Source of the DNA: an uncultured Enterobacter sp. | GTDB taxonomy: Bacteria > Pseudomonadota > Gammaproteobacteria > Enterobacterales > Enterobacteriaceae | Length of the DNA: 12,274 bases | Assembly (NCBI GenBank): GCA_946477805.1 | Contig: CAMKZP010000050.1 | Span: forward strand, 1-12,274 | Reading direction: 5' to 3' | In this document: positions 1 to 7,908 of the stretch, one piece after another | Layout: every line of letters begins with the position of its first letter | How positions within the stretch are numbered: position 1 is the first letter of the stretch | Made by a program: the position numbers and the translations under genes | Notes under the pieces: generated by a model | What the model was told of the DNA's origin: nothing | Database searches by the model: none | Seen by the model: only the letters and a program-made list of their open reading frames with translations

Positions 1-39
1 TGCCTGTCTCGTGGGCTCGGAGATGTGTATAAGAGACAG
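1..39 (+). other. Illumina Nextera adapter (sequencing artefact, not genomic)
   Basis: Bases 6-39 match the Nextera transposase read-2 adapter (34 nt). Bases 21-39 are the Tn5 mosaic end AGATGTGTATAAGAGACAG, and bases 6-20 are the GTCTCGTGGGCTCGG arm. The leading TGCCT fits the last five bases of an i7 index as it is read in the adapter (from memory, N703, TTCTGCCT). Genomic sequence begins at base 40, where the reading frame turns into the conserved RlmL peptide IYQSLMWSR. The window therefore starts at the untrimmed end of an assembled contig. It should be masked and not read as a transposon end or an insertion in rlmL. Confidence 0.98.
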
Positions 40-2021
40 TTATTTACCAGAGCCTGATGTGGAGCCGTCTGGCGTCGCGCATCATGCTGCCGATGAAAGA
101 GTGCAAGGTCTACAGCGATCTTGATCTCTATACCGGGGTACAGATGATCGACTGGACAGAGATCTTCACCCCTGACGCTACCTTTGCCGTGCACTTTAAC
201 GGCGTCAACGATGAGATCCGCAACAGCCAGTACGGTGCCCTGCGCGTCAAAGACGCCATCGTTGACTGCTTCACGCGTAAAAATAAAGAGCGCCCGAACG
301 TCGATCGCGAAAATCCGGATCTGCGTATCAACGTCTGGCTCAATGGCGACACCGCCAGCATCTCCCTCGATCTGAGCGGCGCGGGCCTGCATCTGCGCGG
401 CTACCGCGATCGCACCGGCATGGCGCCGATCAAAGAAACGCTGGCTGCGGCCATCGTCATGCGTTCCGGCTGGCAGCCGGGCACGCCGCTGCTCGACCCG
501 ATGTGCGGTTCCGGTACGCTGCTGATTGAAGCGGCGATGCTGGCGACCGATCGCGCGCCGGGGCTGCATCGCGGCCACTGGGGCTTTAAAGGCTGGGCGC
601 AGCACGACGAGGAGATCTGGAAAGAGGTAAAAGCCGAAGCCCAGACCCGCGCGCGTAAAGGCCTGGCGGAGTACACGTCCCATTTCTACGGTTCAGACAG
701 CGACTCGCGCGTGATTGAGCGCGCCCGCAGCAACGCCCGCCGCGCGGGTATCGGCGAGCTGGTCACCTTCGAGGTGAAAGACGTTGCGAACCTGACCAAT
801 CCGCTGCCAAAAGGCCCGTACGGGACGGTGATCAGCAACCCGCCGTACGGCGAGCGTCTGGACAGCGAACCCGCGCTGATTGCCCTGCACAGCCTGCTGG
901 GCCGCAACATGAAAGACTACTTTGGCGGCTGGAATCTCTCTCTGTTCAGCGCTTCTCCCGAGCTGCTGAGCTGCCTGCAGCTGCGTGCGGACCGTCAGTT
1001 TAAAGCCAAAAACGGCCCGCTGGACTGTGTGCAGAAAAACTACCATCTGGCAGAGAAGGCCGCAGACAGCAAGCCATCCGGCGTGGCGGAAGATTACGCC
1101 AACCGTCTGCGCAAAAACCTGAAGAAATTTGAAAAATGGGCAAAACAGGAGGGCATTGAGTGCTACCGCCTGTATGACGCCGACCTCCCGGAATACAACG
1201 TGGCGGTTGACCGCTACGCCGACTGGGTGGTTATTCAGGAATATGCCCCACCGAAAACCATCGACGCGCAAAAAGCGCGTCAGCGTATGCTGGATGTGAT
1301 TGCGGCGACCATCGCCGTGCTGGGAATTACACCGAACAAGCTGGTGCTGAAAACCCGTGAGCGCCAGAAAGGTAAAAACCAGTACCAGAAGATGAACGAG
1401 AAGGGCGACTTTATCGAAGTGGGCGAGTACAACGCCCGCCTGTGGGTCAACCTGACGGATTATCTCGATACCGGCCTGTTCCTTGACCACCGTATCGCGC
1501 GCCGCATGCTGGGCCAGATGAGCAAGGGTAAAGACTTCCTGAACCTGTTCTCCTATACCGGCAGCGCAAGCGTGCATGCGGGTCTCGGCGGCGCGCGCAG
1601 CACGACCACCGTCGACATGTCCCGCACCTATCTGGAGTGGGCGGAGCGCAACCTGCGCCTCAACGGCCTGACCGGACGCCAGCATCGCCTGATGCAGGCC
1701 GACGTGCTGGGCTGGCTGCGCGATACCGATGAACAGTTCGATCTGATCTTCATCGATCCGCCAACGTTTTCCAACTCCAAGCGTATGGAAGATAGCTTTG
1801 ACGTTCAGCGCGATCACCTGCGCCTGATGACCGACCTGAAGCGCCTGCTGCGCAAAGGCGGCACCATTATGTTCTCGAATAACAAACGCGGATTCCGCAT
1901 GGATCATGAGGGCTTAGCCACGCTGGGGCTGAAAGCGCAGGAAATCAGCCAGAAAACGCTGTCTCAGGACTTTGCCCGTAACCGCCAGATCCACAACTGC
2001 TGGCTAATCTCAGCGGTCTGA
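40..2021 (+). CDS. rlmL: RlmL/RlmKL, bifunctional 23S rRNA methyltransferase (5' partial)
   Basis: This is a fused methyltransferase that modifies 23S rRNA during large-subunit assembly. In E. coli the N-terminal enzyme makes m2G2445 and the C-terminal enzyme (RlmK) makes m7G2069, both from S-adenosylmethionine. Numbering from the ATG at 57 (654 residues to the stop), the remnant of the RNA-binding THUMP domain is followed by methyltransferase 1, with motif I DPMCGSG at 147-153 and the catalytic NPPYGERL at 261-268. Methyltransferase 2 has motif I NLFSYTGSASVHAG at 496-509 and DPPTFSNSK at 567-575. That ATG is internal: the frame stays open upstream (IYQSL before MWSR) and aligns with E. coli residue 49 of 702. 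About 42-43 N-terminal residues are lost to the contig end, not to a genuine truncation. The gene is followed after 12 nt by uup, so the two are probably co-transcribed. Confidence 0.98.
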
Positions 2022-2033
2022 AAGGAAAAATAA

Positions 2034-3941
2034 ATGTCACTAATTAGCATGCACGGCGCCTGGCTGTCCTTCAGCGATGCGCCACTTCTTGATGATACTG
2101 AACTGCACATCGAAGATAACGAACGCGTTTGTCTGGTCGGCCGTAACGGCGCGGGTAAATCCACGCTGATGAAGATCCTGAACCGCGAGCAGGGTCTGGA
2201 CGACGGACGCATCGTGTACGAACAGGATCTGATTGTCTCTCGCCTGCAGCAGGATCCTCCACGTAACGTGGCGGGAACCGTTTATGATTTCGTTGCGGAA
2301 GGGATCTCTGAACAGGCGGAATACCTGAAGGGTTATCACGACATTTCCCATCTGGTGATGACCGACCCGAGCGAAAAAAATCTGAATGAGATGGCGCGTC
2401 TGCAGGAGCTGCTGGATCATCACGGCCTGTGGCAGCTTGAAAGCCGTATCACCGAAGTGCTGGATCAGCTGGGTCTGGACGCGGATATGGAGCTGGCGTC
2501 ACTCTCCGGCGGCTGGCTGCGTAAAGCGGCGCTGGGCCGCGCGCTGGTCAGCGGCCCGAAAGTGCTGCTGCTGGACGAACCGACCAACCACCTGGATATC
2601 GAAGCCATCGACTGGCTGGAAGGGTTCCTGAAAACCTTCAACGGCACCATCATTTTCATCTCGCACGACCGTTCGTTTATCCGCAATATGGCGACCCGTA
2701 TCGTTGACCTCGATCGCGGCAAGCTGGTGACCTATCCGGGCGATTACGATACCTACCTGCTGGAAAAAGAAGAAAACCTGCGCGTTGAAGAGCTGCAAAA
2801 TGCGGAGTTTGACCGCAAGCTGGCACAGGAAGAGGTGTGGATCCGTCAGGGCATCAAAGCGCGTCGTACCCGTAACGAAGGGCGCGTGCGCGCCCTGAAA
2901 GCGATGCGTAACGAGCGAAGCGCTCGCCGCGAAGTGATGGGCAGCGCGAAGATGCAGGTCGAAGAAGCCTCCCGCTCCGGTAAGATTGTCTTTGAGATGG
3001 AAGACGTTAATTACCAGGTCGACGGTAAAGTGCTGGTAAAAGACTTTTCTGCTCAGGTGCAGCGTGGGGATAAAATTGCCCTTATTGGCCCGAACGGCTG
3101 CGGTAAAACCACGCTGCTTAAGCTGATGCTCGGCCAGCTGCAGGCGGACAGCGGCCGCGTTCACTGCGGCACTAAGCTGGAAGTGGCCTACTTCGACCAG
3201 CACCGTGCGGAGCTGGACCCGGACAGAACGGTAATGGATAACCTCGCTGAAGGAAAACAGGAGGTGATGGTTAACGGTAAGCCGCGCCACGTTCTGGGCT
3301 ACCTGCAGGACTTCCTGTTCCATCCAAAACGCGCCATGACGCCGGTGCGCGCGCTGTCTGGCGGAGAGCGTAACCGTCTGCTGCTGGCGCGTCTGTTCCT
3401 GAAACCCAGCAACCTGTTAATTCTCGATGAACCAACAAACGACCTGGATGTCGAAACGCTGGAGCTGCTCGAAGAGTTGATTGACGGCTATCAGGGGACC
3501 GTGATGCTGGTAAGCCACGATCGTCAGTTCGTGGATAATACCGTGACCGAATGCTGGATCTTCGAAGGTGAAGGCCGAATTGGTCAGTACGTGGGCGGTT
3601 ATCATGATGCGCGCGGTCAGCAGGCTCAGTCCATGCTGCAAAAACAGGCAAAAGCCAAAACGGCACCGGAGCCAGTTGCCGCAAAAGCAGAAACTGTTAA
3701 AAAAGCACCTGCAAAGATGAGCTATAACCTGCAGCGCGAACTGGAAGGGTTGCCGCAGCGCCTGGAAGCGCTGGAGGCCGCACTGGAAGCGCTGCAAATT
3801 CAGGTCGCTGATGCGTCATTCTTTACGCAGCCTCACGACTATACTCAGAAAATATTGGCTGAACTGTCCGCGGCTGAAAAAGCCCTGGAAGAAGCATTTG
3901 AGCGCTGGGAGTACCTTGAGTCTCTGAAAAACGGCGCATAG
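2034..3941 (+). CDS. uup: Uup, ABC-F family ATPase
   Basis: This is a soluble ABC-F protein with two ATPase domains and no membrane segment. In E. coli, Uup associates with ribosomes and DNA, and its loss raises precise excision of transposons. The 635 residues equal the E. coli length. Domain 1 has Walker A GRNGAGKST (36-44), signature LSGGW (157-161), Walker B with VLLLDEPTNHLD (177-188) and switch His211. A charged helical linker rich in Arg and Glu spans about 245-305. Domain 2 has Walker A GPNGCGKTT (352-360), signature LSGGERN (441-447), LLILDEPTNDLD (461-472) and His495. Both sites keep their catalytic Glu, so both look active. An Ala/Lys-rich tether (about 530-562) leads to a C-terminal coiled coil (about 563-630), the DNA-binding region known for Uup. 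The start has a good Shine-Dalgarno AAGGA at 2022-2026. It sits 12 nt after rlmL and 13 nt before pqiA. Confidence 0.98.
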   Translation: MSLISMHGAWLSFSDAPLLDDTELHIEDNERVCLVGRNGAGKSTLMKILNREQGLDDGRIVYEQDLIVSRLQQDPPRNVAGTVYDFVAEGISEQAEYLKGYHDISHLVMTDPSEKNLNEMARLQELLDHHGLWQLESRITEVLDQLGLDADMELASLSGGWLRKAALGRALVSGPKVLLLDEPTNHLDIEAIDWLEGFLKTFNGTIIFISHDRSFIRNMATRIVDLDRGKLVTYPGDYDTYLLEKEENLRVEELQNAEFDRKLAQEEVWIRQGIKARRTRNEGRVRALKAMRNERSARREVMGSAKMQVEEASRSGKIVFEMEDVNYQVDGKVLVKDFSAQVQRGDKIALIGPNGCGKTTLLKLMLGQLQADSGRVHCGTKLEVAYFDQHRAELDPDRTVMDNLAEGKQEVMVNGKPRHVLGYLQDFLFHPKRAMTPVRALSGGERNRLLLARLFLKPSNLLILDEPTNDLDVETLELLEELIDGYQGTVMLVSHDRQFVDNTVTECWIFEGEGRIGQYVGGYHDARGQQAQSMLQKQAKAKTAPEPVAAKAETVKKAPAKMSYNLQRELEGLPQRLEALEAALEALQIQVADASFFTQPHDYTQKILAELSAAEKALEEAFERWEYLESLKNGA

Positions 3942-3954
3942 ACAGGGAAAACAT

Positions 3955-5208
3955 ATGTGTGACCAGCACCACGCCGACAGGCATATACTATGCTCGCAGT
4001 GCGATATGCTCGTGGCGTTGCCCGCGCTGAGTCACGGCCATAAGGCTGCCTGTCCGCGCTGCGGCGCAACGCTTGTCACCGAGTGGGATGCGCCGAGGCA
4101 GCGTCCCACCGCGTACGCGCTGGCGGCCTTGTTCATGCTGCTGCTCTCGAATCTCTTCCCCTTCATTTATATGAAGGTGGGAGGGATGACCAGCCAGGTG
4201 AACCTGCTTGAAATCCCGGGCGTCATGTTCTCTGAGGATTACGCCAGCCTCGGCACCTTTTTCCTTCTGTTCGTTCAGATTGTTCCGGCGTTTTGCCTGG
4301 TGGTGATCCTGCTGCTGGTCAACCGCGTCCGGATGCCCGTTCCCCTGAAAATCAAACTCGCGCGCGTCCTGTTTCAGCTCAAAAGCTGGGGGATGGCCGA
4401 GATCTTTCTGGCGGGGATCCTCGTCAGCTTCGTCAAGCTGATGGCCTACGGCGACGTGGGAATTGGCAGCAGCTTTATTCCCTGGTGCCTGTATTGCGTC
4501 CTGCAGCTGCGCGCTTTCCAGTGCGTTGACAGGCGCTGGGCATGGGACGACATCGCTCCGGCGCCTGCGCTTGCTCAGACGGTAAAAGTGGGCGTGCCGG
4601 GGATCCGTCAGGGGCTGCGCTCCTGTTCATGCTGTACGGCCATTCTGCCTGCCGATCTTGAGGTGTGCCCGCGCTGCGAAACTAAAGGCCATGTGCGACG
4701 CAAAAACAGCCTGCAGTGGACCATGGCGCTGCTGGTGACGTCCATCATGCTTTATCTGCCCGCCAATATTTTGCCGATTATGATCACCGATCTCCTCGGA
4801 GATAAAATGCCATCGACTATTCTCGCCGGGGTGATCCTACTCTGGGGGGAAGGGTCGTACCCGGTGGCGGGGGTGATTTTTATCGCCAGTATTATGGTGC
4901 CCACCTTAAAAATGATCGCCATTGCCTGGCTGTGCTGGGATGCAAAAGGGCACGGCAAGCGTGACAGCGAGCGCATGCACCTGATTTATGAAGTTGTGGA
5001 GTTTGTTGGCCGCTGGTCAATGATTGACGTGTTTGTCATTGCGGTTCTTTCTGCGCTGGTGCGCATGGGAGGGCTGATGAGTATTTATCCCGCTATGGGT
5101 GCGCTGATGTTTGCATTGGTCGTGATTATGACCATGTTTGCGGCCATGACCTTCGACCCTCGTCTATCGTGGGATCGTGAGCCCGAGTCAAGCCATGAGG
5201 AAGAGTAA
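3955..5208 (+). CDS. pqiA: PqiA, inner-membrane subunit of the PqiABC lipid transport system
   Basis: PqiA is a polytopic inner-membrane protein thought to feed or receive lipids for the PqiB tunnel that spans the periplasm; its closest paralogue is LetA. The 417 residues equal the E. coli length. It has the duplicated PqiA architecture: two zinc-ribbon/four-helix units. The first ribbon uses C13/C16 and C33/C36 and is followed by hydrophobic segments at about 52-72, 98-124, 147-168 and 172-190. The second ribbon uses C224/C227 and C238/C241 and is followed by segments at about 255-277, 290-327, 354-374 and 376-398. All four CxxC pairs are intact. The gene starts 13 nt after uup and its stop lies 4 nt before the pqiB start. 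In E. coli pqi is induced by paraquat through SoxS from promoters inside uup; I could not identify a convincing soxbox or promoter there. Confidence 0.97.
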   Translation: MCDQHHADRHILCSQCDMLVALPALSHGHKAACPRCGATLVTEWDAPRQRPTAYALAALFMLLLSNLFPFIYMKVGGMTSQVNLLEIPGVMFSEDYASLGTFFLLFVQIVPAFCLVVILLLVNRVRMPVPLKIKLARVLFQLKSWGMAEIFLAGILVSFVKLMAYGDVGIGSSFIPWCLYCVLQLRAFQCVDRRWAWDDIAPAPALAQTVKVGVPGIRQGLRSCSCCTAILPADLEVCPRCETKGHVRRKNSLQWTMALLVTSIMLYLPANILPIMITDLLGDKMPSTILAGVILLWGEGSYPVAGVIFIASIMVPTLKMIAIAWLCWDAKGHGKRDSERMHLIYEVVEFVGRWSMIDVFVIAVLSALVRMGGLMSIYPAMGALMFALVVIMTMFAAMTFDPRLSWDREPESSHEEE

Positions 5209-5212
5209 GAGC

Positions 5213-6853
5213 ATGGAAAATAAGAGTGGAGAGGCTAAAGTGCAGAAGGTCAGGAACTGGTCGCCGGTGTGGATATTCCCCATCGTGACTGCGCTGATCG
5301 GTGCATGGATACTGTTTTATCATTACAGGCATCAGGGGCCGGAAGTCACACTGATCACCACCAATGCCGAAGGCATTGAGGGCGGCAAGACCACCATTAA
5401 AAGCCGCAGCGTGGACGTTGGCGTCGTTGAAAGCGCTACCCTGACCGATGATTTGACGCACGTTGAAATTAAGGCTCGCCTGAACGCCGGGATGGAAAAG
5501 CTGCTTCATGAAGATTCGGTCTTCTGGGTTGTAAAACCTCAGGTTGGACGGGAAGGGATCAGCGGTCTGGGCACGCTGCTGTCCGGCGCCTATATCGAGC
5601 TGCAGCCGGGTAAAAAGGGCAGCCAGCCGGGGCAATATCAGCTCCTTGACTCTCCGCCGCTTGCGCCGCCGGATGCGAAAGGGATCCGCGTCATTCTGGA
5701 CAGTAAAAAGGCGGGGCAACTTTCGCCTGGCGATCCGGTGCTGTTCCGCGGCTATCGCGTCGGTTCGGTTGAAACCAGTACCTTCGACGCGCAAAAGCGC
5801 GCCATCAGCTATCAGCTTTTCATTAATGCGCCAAACGATCGCCTGGTGACCAGCAACGTGCGTTTCTGGAAAGACAGCGGGATCGCCGTTGATCTTACCT
5901 CAGCGGGCATGCGTGTAGAGATGGGCTCCCTGACCACGCTGTTTGGCGGCGGCGTCAGTTTTGACGTGCCCGAAGGGCAGGACCTGGGGCAGCCGGTCGC
6001 AGAGAAAACGGCGTTCAGGCTCTTTGACGATCAAAAAAGCATTCAGGACGCGCTGTACACCGATCACATCGACTATCTGATGTTCTTCAAAGATTCCGTT
6101 CGTGGCCTGCAGCCGGGAGCACCGGTCGAATTCCGCGGGATCCGTCTGGGTACGGTAGGGCAAGTCCCTTACTTCGTGCCGGGCCTCAAGCAGATGCTGG
6201 ATGATGATTACCGCATTCCGGTCCTGATCCGCATTGAGCCGGAACGCCTGATCAACCAGATTGGCGAAAATCAGGATATCGGTGCGCACATCACGGAATT
6301 GATGAACCGTGGCCTGCGTGGCTCACTGAAAACCGGTAACCTGGTAACCGGCGCGCTGTACGTGGATATGGACTTCTATCCTAAAGCGCCTGCGATCACC
6401 GGTATCCGCGAATTCGGTGGCTATACCATTATCCCAACGGTCAGCAGTGGCCTGGCGCAGATCCAGCAGCGTTTGATGGAAACACTGGATAAGATTAACA
6501 ACCTGCCGCTGAATCCAATGCTTGAAGCTGCGACGAACTCGCTGAGCGAAAGCCAGGCGACGATGCGCCGCCTGCAAACCACGCTCGATAACATCAATAA
6601 GATCACCGCCAGCCAGTCCATGCAGCAGCTGCCGCAGGATATGCAGAAAACGCTGCGTGAACTCAACCGCAGTATGCAGGGCTTCCAGCCGGGGTCTGCG
6701 GCGTACAATAAGATGGTGGCCGATATGCAGCGTCTCGATCAGGTGTTACGTGAACTGCAGCCGGTGCTGAAAACGCTCAATGAGAAGAGCAACGCGCTGG
6801 TGTTCGAAGCGAAAGATAAAAAGGATCCTGAGCCGAAGAGGGCGAAACAATGA
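5213..6853 (+). CDS. pqiB: PqiB, triple-MCE-domain periplasm-spanning tunnel protein
   Basis: PqiB is anchored in the inner membrane and, in E. coli, forms a hexameric syringe: three stacked MCE rings plus a coiled-coil needle reaching toward the outer membrane. It provides a hydrophobic path for lipids. From the ATG at 5213 the protein has 546 residues, the E. coli length. It shows an N-terminal membrane helix (about 17-36), MCE1 (about 43-133, starting PEVTLITTNAEGIEGG), MCE2 (about 157-250, VLFRGYRVGSVE), MCE3 (about 286-397, VEFRGIRLGTV, then GLRGSLKTGNLVTGALYVD) and a helical Gln/Leu-rich needle (about 410-530). The frame remains open upstream to 5177, but ATG 5213 is preferred. It reproduces the E. 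coli N-terminus (MENKSGEAK), lies 4 nt after the pqiA stop, and has the AGGAAG sequence at 5198-5203 as Shine-Dalgarno. The stop overlaps the pqiC start. Confidence 0.97.
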   Translation: MENKSGEAKVQKVRNWSPVWIFPIVTALIGAWILFYHYRHQGPEVTLITTNAEGIEGGKTTIKSRSVDVGVVESATLTDDLTHVEIKARLNAGMEKLLHEDSVFWVVKPQVGREGISGLGTLLSGAYIELQPGKKGSQPGQYQLLDSPPLAPPDAKGIRVILDSKKAGQLSPGDPVLFRGYRVGSVETSTFDAQKRAISYQLFINAPNDRLVTSNVRFWKDSGIAVDLTSAGMRVEMGSLTTLFGGGVSFDVPEGQDLGQPVAEKTAFRLFDDQKSIQDALYTDHIDYLMFFKDSVRGLQPGAPVEFRGIRLGTVGQVPYFVPGLKQMLDDDYRIPVLIRIEPERLINQIGENQDIGAHITELMNRGLRGSLKTGNLVTGALYVDMDFYPKAPAITGIREFGGYTIIPTVSSGLAQIQQRLMETLDKINNLPLNPMLEAATNSLSESQATMRRLQTTLDNINKITASQSMQQLPQDMQKTLRELNRSMQGFQPGSAAYNKMVADMQRLDQVLRELQPVLKTLNEKSNALVFEAKDKKDPEPKRAKQ

Positions 6854-7416
6854 AAAAATGGCTAGCAATGGCGGGCGCTCTGGTATTAACGGCGTGCAGC
6901 TCGGGCAGTGAAAACAAAAGCTACTACCAGCTGCCGGTCACCGCACAGGCAGGGGCGCAAAGCAGCGCGTCGCAGGGTAACCGCCTGCTGTGGGTTGAGC
7001 AGGTTGCGGTGCCTGATTATCTCGCAGGAAACGGCGTGGTGTACCAAACCAGCGACGTTCAGTACGTCATTGCCAACAACAACCTGTGGGCCAGCCCGCT
7101 GGATCAGCAGCTCCGCAATACGCTGGTGGCAAACCTCAGCAGCCAGCTTCCTGGCTGGGTGGTCGCCTCTCAGCCGTTGGGGAGCGACCAAAACACGCTG
7201 AATGTGACGGTGACAGGGTTCCACGGCCGCTATGATGGCGTGGTGGTCATCAGCGGTGAGTGGCTGCTGAATCATCAGGGCCAGCTGATTAAACGTCCTT
7301 TCCATCTGGAAATGAAGCAGCAGCAGGACGGCTATGATGAGATGGTTAAGGTTCTGGCTCAGGGTTGGGCTAAGGAGTCGGCCAGCATAGCCAGAGAGAT
7401 AGCCCGGCTTCCATAA
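6850..7416 (+). CDS. pqiC: PqiC, outer-membrane lipoprotein of the PqiABC system
   Basis: PqiC (formerly YmbA) is a lipoprotein of the ABC-type transport auxiliary family (DUF330). It is thought to dock the PqiB needle at the outer membrane. The 188 residues begin with a signal peptide (MKKWLAMAGALV) ending in the lipobox L13-T14-A15-C16. Residue +2 after the lipidated Cys is Ser, not Asp, which predicts sorting to the outer membrane by Lol. The mature part carries the conserved block RLLWVEQVAVPDYLAGNGVV. The start ATG shares the tetranucleotide ATGA (6850-6853) with the pqiB stop, implying translational coupling. It is one residue longer than E. coli PqiC. It is the last gene of the block, and a hairpin terminator begins 16 nt after its stop. 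Confidence 0.96.
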   Translation: MKKWLAMAGALVLTACSSGSENKSYYQLPVTAQAGAQSSASQGNRLLWVEQVAVPDYLAGNGVVYQTSDVQYVIANNNLWASPLDQQLRNTLVANLSSQLPGWVVASQPLGSDQNTLNVTVTGFHGRYDGVVVISGEWLLNHQGQLIKRPFHLEMKQQQDGYDEMVKVLAQGWAKESASIAREIARLP

Positions 7417-7432
7417 GTAAAATTCATGATCC

Positions 7433-7472
7433 AAAGCCGCACTCAGCGACGCGCTGAATGCGGCTTTTTTTT
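7433..7472 (+). terminator. Rho-independent terminator of the rlmL-uup-pqiABC block
   Basis: The left arm AGCCGCA (7435-7441) pairs with TGCGGCT (7459-7465). The stem continues after one C/A mismatch through TCAGCG (7443-7448) paired with CGCTGA (7452-7457), leaving loop ACG. A run of eight T (7465-7472) follows. It is placed directly after pqiC, so it separates the pqi transcript from rmf. Confidence 0.93.
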
Positions 7473-7571
7473 CGTTTTGACTTCAGGCTGTTACTTGTGC
7501 CACGTCACATTTTTTGTACAAATGAACTTCTGACTAGCTCACAAATATGACACCCGTATGAATTTTGAACG

Positions 7572-7600
7572 TTGACGCTGAGGCTGATTCGGGGTATTCG
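7572..7600 (+). promoter_or_regulatory. Candidate rmf promoter
   Basis: A -35-like TTGACG (7572-7577) and a -10-like TATTCG (7595-7600) are separated by exactly 17 nt, predicting a start near 7606-7608 and a leader of about 65 nt. The stretch after the -10 is AT-rich (TTAAC). In E. coli, rmf is strongly induced at entry to stationary phase, positively by ppGpp and cAMP-CRP. I did not find a good CRP site: TGTGC-N4-TCACA at 7497-7510 has the wrong spacing. Start mapping has not been done here, so this is a sequence match only. Confidence 0.6.
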
Positions 7601-7610
7601 TTAACTGTGC

Positions 7611-7625
7611 TTGCACAGGGTGCAA
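7611..7625 (+). repeat. Perfect hairpin in the rmf leader
   Basis: TTGCAC (7611-7616) and GTGCAA (7620-7625) are perfect inverted arms around AGG. If the predicted start near 7607 is right, this hairpin occupies the extreme 5' end of the rmf mRNA. Such a position can protect against RNase E. The rmf message is known to be unusually long-lived in stationary phase in E. coli. The link to this hairpin is inference. Confidence 0.55.
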
Positions 7626-7670
7626 TCACTGTTTTCTTTCCACCAGACCAAAGAATGAGGGAAACGAGGC

Positions 7671-7838
7671 ATGAAGAGACAGAAACGAGATCGCCTGGAA
7701 AGGGCTCATCAACGTGGTTATCAGGCTGGCATCGCCGGACGTTCTAAAGAAATGTGTCCCTATCAGACCATTAATCAGAGGTCGCAATGGCTAGGGGGCT
7801 GGCGAGAAGCCATCGGAGACAGGGCAGTACTTGCTTGA
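7671..7838 (+). CDS. rmf: RMF, ribosome modulation factor (hibernation)
   Basis: RMF is a 55-residue basic protein that binds the 30S platform and drives 70S ribosomes into inactive 100S dimers, together with HPF, in slow growth and stationary phase. The reading frame is short: MKRQKRDRLERAHQRGYQAG at the start and WLGGWREAIGDRAVLA at the end, the E. coli length exactly. It carries the conserved Arg/Lys-rich N-terminus, GRSKEMCPYQ and QWLGGWREA. The start ATG is preceded by GAGGG (7657-7661), 9 nt away, and by a second GAGG (7666-7669) that is too close to serve. Six of nine Arg codons are AGA, AGG or CGA, unlike the neighbouring genes. Alone in its transcription unit, it converges on fabA. 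Confidence 0.97.
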   Translation: MKRQKRDRLERAHQRGYQAGIAGRSKEMCPYQTINQRSQWLGGWREAIGDRAVLA

Positions 7839-7850
7839 TAGCGTCTCTTT

Positions 7851-7880
7851 AAAAAGAAACCTCCGCAATGCGGAGGTTTC
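7851..7880. terminator. Bidirectional terminator between rmf and fabA
   Basis: GAAACCTCCGC (7856-7866) pairs perfectly with GCGGAGGTTTC (7870-7880) over the loop AAT, an 11-bp stem. On the - strand it is followed by TTTTT (complement of 7851-7855), a good terminator for fabA. On the + strand the following bases (GCCTTTCTG) are less U-rich, so termination of rmf is expected to be weaker. The stem begins 17 nt after the rmf stop and ends 28 nt before the fabA stop codon. Confidence 0.88.
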
Positions 7881-7908
7881 GCCTTTCTGACGCACCTGAA
7901 AGCAGGGC

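Noticed and set aside
693..1907. A 404-codon open frame on the - strand inside rlmL
   Set aside because: It is antisense to a gene with complete motif conservation; its His/Gln/Val-rich translation resembles no family and is the usual mirror of GC-rich third positions.
2499..3323. A 274-codon open frame on the - strand inside uup
   Set aside because: It is fully antisense to the ATPase domains of Uup and shows no domain, start signal or promoter of its own.
3690..3954. A SoxS-dependent pqi promoter inside the end of uup
   Set aside because: It is expected from E. coli, but I found no soxbox or -35/-10 pair good enough to call; TATACT at 3840-3845 lacks a partner -35.
5177..5212. Longer N-terminus for PqiB
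   Set aside because: The extra 12 codons overlap pqiA, are not in E. coli PqiB, and the ATG at 5213 has its own Shine-Dalgarno.
5126..5794. A 222-codon open frame on the - strand across pqiA/pqiB
   Set aside because: It overlaps two recognised genes on the other strand and has no recognisable motif.
7497..7510. CRP-like TGTGC-CACG-TCACA upstream of rmf
   Set aside because: The half-sites are separated by 4 bases where CRP requires 6, and the left half is imperfect.
7565..7747. 60-codon open frame over the rmf leader and start
   Set aside because: It uses a non-ATG start, overlaps rmf in another frame and lies across the predicted rmf promoter.
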